From assembly GCF_002240055.1 (NCBI RefSeq), contig NZ_CP016753.1:1054001-1118000 (forward strand): a DNA stretch of 64,000 bases, in the 5' to 3' direction. The notes beneath the pieces were generated by a model. The model was not told the DNA's origin. It saw nothing but the letters and a program-made list of their open reading frames with translations, and made no database searches. The translations under genes were made by a program, and so were the position numbers. Shown in pieces: positions 60,443 to 64,000 of the stretch. The stretch's first letter is position 1, and each line of letters starts with the position of its first letter. Source of the stretch: Leptotrichia sp. oral taxon 498. Its GTDB lineage: Bacteria > Fusobacteriota > Fusobacteriia > Fusobacteriales > Leptotrichiaceae.

Positions 60443-60817
60443 ATGATAGAGGACTTAAAAATAATAATTGACAATCACGGACTTTTCTTGATCTTATTTT
60501 TTAGCGGAGTATTATTTGGTGTAGTGGCTCAAAAAATGGTTGACAACAAGCCTGTCAAGCCATATTTGAAAAGAATAGCGGTTGCTGGGATGACTATGTC
60601 AATAACATTGTCTTTAAACAAGATAATAGGACATTTTTCGGCAGAATACCTGTATCCGTGGAGTCCAGTTTTTGGATTTTTTGGAGAGGCATTGCTGGAA
60701 ACGATAAACCAAAAAAGATATGGCATTAGTACAGGCTTTTTAGAATTGCTGCTGGAAAAGCTGGGGTTTGTCAAAAAGGATAAAGGTGATGATAATGGAA
60801 AAGCATCGCAAAAGTAG
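60443..60817 (+). CDS. Holin candidate
   Basis: 124 aa with two or three membrane segments (HGLFLILFFSGVLFGVVA, IAVAGMTMSITLSLN, and a weaker WSPVFGFFGEALL), a loop with KPVKPYLKR and a charged C-terminus. Adjacent to a membrane protein and near the endolysin. Holin by context. Confidence 0.6.
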   Translation: MIEDLKIIIDNHGLFLILFFSGVLFGVVAQKMVDNKPVKPYLKRIAVAGMTMSITLSLNKIIGHFSAEYLYPWSPVFGFFGEALLETINQKRYGISTGFLELLLEKLGFVKKDKGDDNGKASQK

Positions 60818-61106
60818 AAAATTAGCGTTTATTATGCTAGCCGTTATATTTTTAAATTCGGTTTTGACATTGAAGTTAAGAAATTATCAAAGACATCAGA
60901 ACTTGAATTTATTAAGAAGCAGGTTAAAAAGTGAAAGTAATAAAGAGATTTTTGATAATATCGAAGAAAAATCAAAAAAAGAGGATATGTTGCTTTTGAT
61001 AGGAACAAATATAGTGGCATTGATAATTATTGCTGGATTTGATAGACAAAGAGTAATTGATGAGAATAAAGATAAAGAAAGAGCTGTCAAAGTGTTTGGG
61101 AGATAG
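60795..61106 (+). CDS. Small membrane protein, possible spanin-type
   Basis: 103 aa from ATG 60795 (GGTGATG site). N-terminal segment (LAFIMLAVIFLNSVLTL), a charged middle coiled coil, then a second segment (MLLLIGTNIVALIIIAGF). Follows the holin candidate. Spanin role is only possible. Confidence 0.55.
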   Translation: MEKHRKSRKLAFIMLAVIFLNSVLTLKLRNYQRHQNLNLLRSRLKSESNKEIFDNIEEKSKKEDMLLLIGTNIVALIIIAGFDRQRVIDENKDKERAVKVFGR

Positions 61107-61128
61107 CCAGAAATGGCTATCTTTTTTT
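61102..61128 (+). terminator. Lysis operon terminator
   Basis: GATAGCCA-GAAA-TGGCTATC then T7. Confidence 0.88.
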
Positions 61129-61209
61129 GTGGAATGAAAAAGTCACAATATTTTAAAAATAGAGTGAAAAGTATATTTTACAAATTTGTAAAATTTTTTT
61201 TCAAAATTG

Positions 61210-61238
61210 TTGACAAAAATAAAAATACTTGATATGAT
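61210..61238 (+). promoter_or_regulatory. Promoter for the right-end XRE gene
   Basis: TTGACA, 17 bases, TATGAT. Confidence 0.78.
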
Positions 61239-61269
61239 GTATTCAAAAGAAAGAAAGCAGGGAGTAGAT

Positions 61270-61638
61270 ATGAAAACTAAAGGAGTTACAAATTTAGGAA
61301 AAAAACTTAGAAAAATCAGAATTGACAATGATGAAATTTCTTCTGATATGGCTCGTAAACTTGAAATTTCTGTTTCGTATTTATCAGCAATTGAAAACGG
61401 AAAAAGAAATATTCCAAAGGATCTTGCAGAAAAACTTTTCAAAATTTATCAGCTAAGTGATAATGATAAAGAAAAAATTTTACAGGCTATAAGTATTTAT
61501 TCAGGTGAAATGAGAATAAGATTAGATTCATTAAACGAAAAACAGCAGAAATTAAGTTTATTGTATGCTAGAGAAATTAGTAAGCTGAGCGACAGGCAAA
61601 TAGAAAAGATAACGGGGTATTTGAATGGAAAGGAATAG
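61270..61638 (+). CDS. XRE-family regulator at the right end
   Basis: 122 aa from ATG 61270 (GGGAG site). HTH (DNDEISSDMARKLEISVSYLSAIENGKRNI), then a helical C-terminus (EKQQKLSLLYAREISKL). With its own promoter it is expressed from the prophage. Upstream of the dinD-like gene. Confidence 0.85.
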   Translation: MKTKGVTNLGKKLRKIRIDNDEISSDMARKLEISVSYLSAIENGKRNIPKDLAEKLFKIYQLSDNDKEKILQAISIYSGEMRIRLDSLNEKQQKLSLLYAREISKLSDRQIEKITGYLNGKE

Positions 61639-61700
61639 CATAACAGAATCAGAAAGAATACACATTGTTAATAATAAAATATAGAGGAGAAATTATAATT

Positions 61701-62300
61701 ATGGGTGATTTAAGAGAATACAACGTTAGTATGTTTGAAGACATTAAACACATGGATGAAAATGGAATTGAATTTTGGTATGCAAGAGAACTGATGACAA
61801 TATTGGAATATACAAATTGGAGAAATTTTGAAAAATTAATTAATAAATCTATAACTTCATTAGAAAATAGTAATATTAAGGTTTCCGACCATTTTGATGT
61901 TGACATCAAAATCGTAGAAGCGGGAATTTCAAAAAAAACTATAGAAGATTATAAACTGACAAGATATGCTTGCTATATACTTGTACAAAATGGTAATCCA
62001 AGAAAAAAAGCCATTGCATTAGGACAACAATACTTTGCCATTCAAACAAGAAAACAAGAAATTGCTGAAACTGATTTCAAAGAACTTTCAGAAGATGATA
62101 GAAGATTAAAACTAAGAGAAGATGTAAAGGACTTTAATAAAAAATTGGCATTTGAAGCTCAAAATGTTGGTGTTCAGAATTTTACAAAATTCCAGAATTC
62201 TGGTTATCAAGGATTGTACAACGGAGAAACAGCTGGAGATATAAAAAAAAGAAAAGCAAATAAAGAGCCTAATATGGCTCTTATTTTTCTATATTCTTAA
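61701..62300 (+). CDS. DinD-like protein with shortened C-terminus
   Basis: 199 aa from ATG 61701 (GAGGAG site). DinD/BRO-N type: GIEFWYARELMTILEYTNWRNF, TRYACYILVQNGNPRKKAIALGQQYFAIQTR, GYQGLYNGETAGDIKKRK. DinD inhibits RecA-DNA interactions in E. coli and is about 275 aa; here the end runs through a terminator (EPNMALIFLYS), so roughly 75 residues are missing. Confidence 0.78.
   Translation: MGDLREYNVSMFEDIKHMDENGIEFWYARELMTILEYTNWRNFEKLINKSITSLENSNIKVSDHFDVDIKIVEAGISKKTIEDYKLTRYACYILVQNGNPRKKAIALGQQYFAIQTRKQEIAETDFKELSEDDRRLKLREDVKDFNKKLAFEAQNVGVQNFTKFQNSGYQGLYNGETAGDIKKRKANKEPNMALIFLYS
62261..62288. terminator. Terminator at the dinD-like 3' end
   Basis: AAGAGCC-TAATAT-GGCTCTT then ATTTTT; serves the convergent 49-aa ORF too. 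Confidence 0.75.
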
Positions 62301-62430
62301 TAGCTGTTCCAATTTTTATTTTCAGAATTTTCAAATCCTGAAGTTTCATTTCTTCCAGCTCTATAGTTTTAATTTCTTTTAAATTCCGAATATCTTTTTC
62401 ATCTAAGTTTTTGATTTTTAAATTTTTCAT
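62281..62430 (-). CDS. Small leftward phage protein, 49 aa
   Basis: MKNLKIKNLDEKDIRNLKEI..., Lys/Ile/Leu-rich helical, with GGAG upstream. Overlaps the end of the dinD-like gene on the other strand. Unknown. Confidence 0.5.
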   Translation of the reverse strand: MKNLKIKNLDEKDIRNLKEIKTIELEEMKLQDLKILKIKIGTAIKNIEK

Positions 62431-62504
62431 TTTAACTCCATTGTATTTTCAAGTTATCTGTGATAAAATGGTATATGGAAGTCAATTAAATATCGTTCTA
62501 AAAA

Positions 62505-62542
62505 CGTGTGGTTAAGATTAGTGCGTACTTTCGCACCATAAA
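62505..62542 (+). repeat. attR: attR with phage attP arm
   Basis: Core CTTTCGCACCATAAA at 62528-62542. The phage arm is CGTGTGG (62505-62511) with GTGCG (62521-62525) nearer the core; these match in inverted form GTGCG and CGTGTGG on the attL side. Confidence 0.9.
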
Positions 62543-62554
62543 GTAGTTTTGTTT

Positions 62555-62587
62555 ATATCAATCCTTACGGTATTGATATTTTTTTTT
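62555..62587 (+). terminator. Native tRNA-operon terminator (displaced by the prophage)
   Basis: ATATCAAT / ATTGATAT with T9. Host sequence just right of attR. Confidence 0.82.
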
Positions 62588-62611
62588 AGAATATTTTAGA
62601 AAAAATGAGGA

Positions 62612-63061
62612 GAAAATTATAAATAAAAAAATAAAGAAAAAGTAAATAACATTACAAATAATGTCCAATCTAATGATATTTCTGTTCCGTCTAAATCTAA
62701 CTCAGAAAAAAAGAATATGAAATAAAAGATATAGATGTTAAAAGAGAATTTAACAGCCTATATAAAAGGAACTTTGGTTAATACTGGAGGAGAAAAAGGA
62801 CATTTTTTAAAAATTTCGATTCCTTGTTATGATGATGCTGGAAATGAATTGGGAAATGCACAGACAGAAGATACAGTTGACAATGTTGAAGTAAATGGAA
62901 AGTGGGAATTTAAAGCTGCATTCATGGGAACAAAGCTAGAAAAATGTGATGTCGAACAAGCGAAAGTATCAGGATTAAAAAAAAGAAAGCTTTATAATTT
63001 AAGAATCTTTTTGCAATTTTTATTTTTGTATGTTTTTAAAAATTTTTTTCAAATAAAATAG
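62612..63061 (+). pseudogene. FxLYD-domain protein, frameshifted
   Basis: Readable segments lie in different frames: an Asn/Ser-rich start (to about 62725), then YEIKDIDVK, then the long part TAYIKGTLVNTGG and CYDDAGNELGNAQTED, the FxLYD extracellular domain. At least two small shifts near 62722 and 62746 break it, and no start codon follows the GAGGAG site (ATA instead). Confidence 0.72.
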
Positions 63062-63079
63062 AGTGGCTATGACCACTCT
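63060..63079. terminator. Hairpin between the pseudogene and glnQ
   Basis: AGAGTGG-CTATGA-CCACTCT; a weak T run on the leftward side. Confidence 0.5.
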
Positions 63080-63098
63080 GAAATTATATTTAAATTTA

Positions 63099-63845
63099 TT
63101 ACTTTTTCAACATTCTAAATAAAAATTCTTTCGTCCTATTGTGTTTTGGTTTCTCAAAAATAATTTCTGGCTTATCATCTTCTAGAATTATCCCTTGATC
63201 CATGAAAACTACTCTACTTGAAACATCATGAGCAAAATCCATTTCGTGTGTAACAACGATCATTGTAAGTCCACTTTTGGCTAAATCTTTCATTACTTTT
63301 AAAACTTCTCCAACCATTTCAGGATCTAGTGCAGATGTTGGTTCATCAAATAGTAGTACTTCTGGTTCCATTGACAAGGCTCTTGCAATTGCAACCCTTT
63401 GCTTTTGACCACCTGAGATTTGATTTGGTTTTGCATTAATAAATCTTGACATTCCAACTTTTCCTAAAAATTTTTTTGCCACTTTTTCAGCTTCTTGCCT
63501 AGTTCTTTTCAAAACTTTCATTTGTCCAATAACGCAGTTATCTAGGACACTCAAATTATTGAATAAATTGAATTGCTGAAAGACCATTCCAACTTTTTCT
63601 CTCAACTCAACCAAAGGAACATCGCCATTCAATACATCTTTTCCGTGGATTAAGATTTGCCCACTAGTAGGCGTTTCTAGTAAATTTATACATCTTAAAA
63701 GCGTAGATTTTCCACTTCCAGAAGAACCTATTATACTCACGACTTCTCCTTCGTGTACATTAAAGTTTATATCTTTTAAAACCGTTCTATTCCCAAAATC
63801 TTTTCTTATATTCTTAATTTCTATTACTTTTTGTTTATCTGACAT
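63099..63845 (-). CDS. glnQ: Polar amino acid ABC transporter ATPase (GlnQ type)
   Basis: 248 aa. Walker [10 protein letters not shown] (about 36-44), Q-loop FQQFNLF, signature SGGQKQR, Walker [14 protein letters not shown], then [13 protein letters not shown]. Drives uptake of an amino acid through its permease. Its ATG overlaps the permease stop by one base, so it is in the same operon. Confidence 0.93.
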   Translation of the reverse strand: MSDKQKVIEIKNIRKDFGNRTVLKDINFNVHEGEVVSIIGSSGSGKSTLLRCINLLETPTSGQILIHGKDVLNGDVPLVELREKVGMVFQQFNLFNNLSVLDNCVIGQMKVLKRTRQEAEKVAKKFLGKVGMSRFINAKPNQISGGQKQRVAIARALSMEPEVLLFDEPTSALDPEMVGEVLKVMKDLAKSGLTMIVVTHEMDFAHDVSSRVVFMDQGIILEDDKPEIIFEKPKHNRTKEFLFRMLKK

Positions 63846-64000
63846 TATTTCTCTCCTTCTTCAACTTCTTCTAAAAATTCAAATGTTTGAGGCCCATCTA
63901 TTTTTTTCTCAAGTTGTTTTAGAAGTAGTGATAATGTAAATGTTAAGAAGAAGTAAATCACACTTGTTATGATAAATACTTCATAGTATCTCGAATATGT
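63845..64000 (-). CDS. ABC transporter permease, C-terminal end (cut by window)
   Basis: 51 residues ending EEVEEGEK, with a membrane segment [19 protein letters not shown] and QLEKKI as in HisM/GlnP permeases. The rest is beyond the window. Confidence 0.85.
   Translation of the reverse strand, partial: TYSRYYEVFIITSVIYFFLTFTLSLLLKQLEKKIDGPQTFEFLEEVEEGEK

Larger units (their letters stand above)
14929..62542. mobile_element. Prophage with contractile tail integrated at tRNA-Leu, about 47.6 kb
   Basis: Bounded by CTTTCGCACCATAAA at 14929-14943 and 62528-62542. It contains a full set of modules: integrase, recombination, lysogeny switch, replication, packaging, lambda-type head, P2/Mu-type contractile tail, fibre switch and lysis. 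All essential structural genes look open, so it may be inducible. The only structural oddities are an in-frame stop splitting the baseplate hub and the inverted fibre end. The left end also supplies a terminator for the tRNA operon. Confidence 0.95.

Noticed and set aside
1-64000. CRISPR array or insertion sequence
   Set aside because: No regularly spaced repeats and no transposase-like frame were seen; the spaced repeats present are the four cassette borders.

Overview
The window is AT-rich and looks like a Fusobacteriota chromosome, most likely a Leptotrichia-type organism. The inference rests on base and codon use, dense overlapping operons, the mix of Rex, Rnf, BioY and AccB genes, and Lys/Asn-rich small secreted proteins; no single marker gene proves it. 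About 47.6 kb of the 64 kb is one integrated phage with a contractile tail.

Left host flank (1-14928): rex (5' truncated), folD, a 44-aa ORF, accB, a CNNM/CBS membrane protein, a Nudix hydrolase, apt and a small secreted basic protein read rightward. bioY and bioB read leftward, with a promoter-overlapping palindrome upstream of bioY. Next come a frameshifted apbE and an rnfCD pair without the rest of the Rnf cluster. pyrD, a TPR protein and a frameshifted cobD-like aminotransferase gene read leftward. A five-tRNA operon (Pro, Gly, His, Lys, Leu) ends at the prophage.

Prophage (about 14929-62542): it is inserted at the 3' end of tRNA-Leu(UAG) and bounded by a 15-bp duplication. Joining the two ends rebuilds a 48-bp imperfectly palindromic attP, which fits the large serine integrase at the left end. 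The leftward early operon carries integrase, YopX, Gp157, SSB, an ERF annealing protein and many small ORFs. The switch region holds an XRE repressor with an ImmA-type protease, a second XRE gene paired with an unknown 271-aa protein, and a Cro-like gene. Two promoters there have their spacers filled by the same operator. Rightward genes follow: replication (HTH protein, DnaC-like loader), RusA, dUTPase, DNA packaging (Nu1-like and gpA-like terminase), a lambda-type head (portal, ClpP protease with nested scaffold, decoration protein, major capsid protein E), a P2/Mu-type contractile tail (sheath, tube, frameshifted chaperone, tape measure, baseplate V/U/W/J/I, fibre), a GH108 endolysin, and holin and membrane lysis candidates. 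An XRE gene and a C-terminally short dinD-like gene lie near attR.

Three features stand out. (1) Four accessory cassettes (29.3-31.1, 31.1-32.2, 50.8-51.8 and 58.6-60.1 kb) each begin with a related repeat and end with nearly the same terminator. Two share an unusual plan: a small DNA-binding autoregulator, a structured leader whose last hairpin masks the ribosome binding site, a near-identical 99-aa protein, and an antirepressor-type protein (BRO/KilAC or Rha/ORF6C). (2) The tail fibre has a second C-terminus encoded tail-to-tail on the other strand beside a tyrosine recombinase, which looks like a fibre-switching invertible segment. (3) The integrase is a serine recombinase, so the tyrosine recombinase is free for that switching role.

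Right flank (62543-64000): the native tRNA terminator, a frameshifted FxLYD-domain gene, and a glnQ-type ABC ATPase with the end of its permease.
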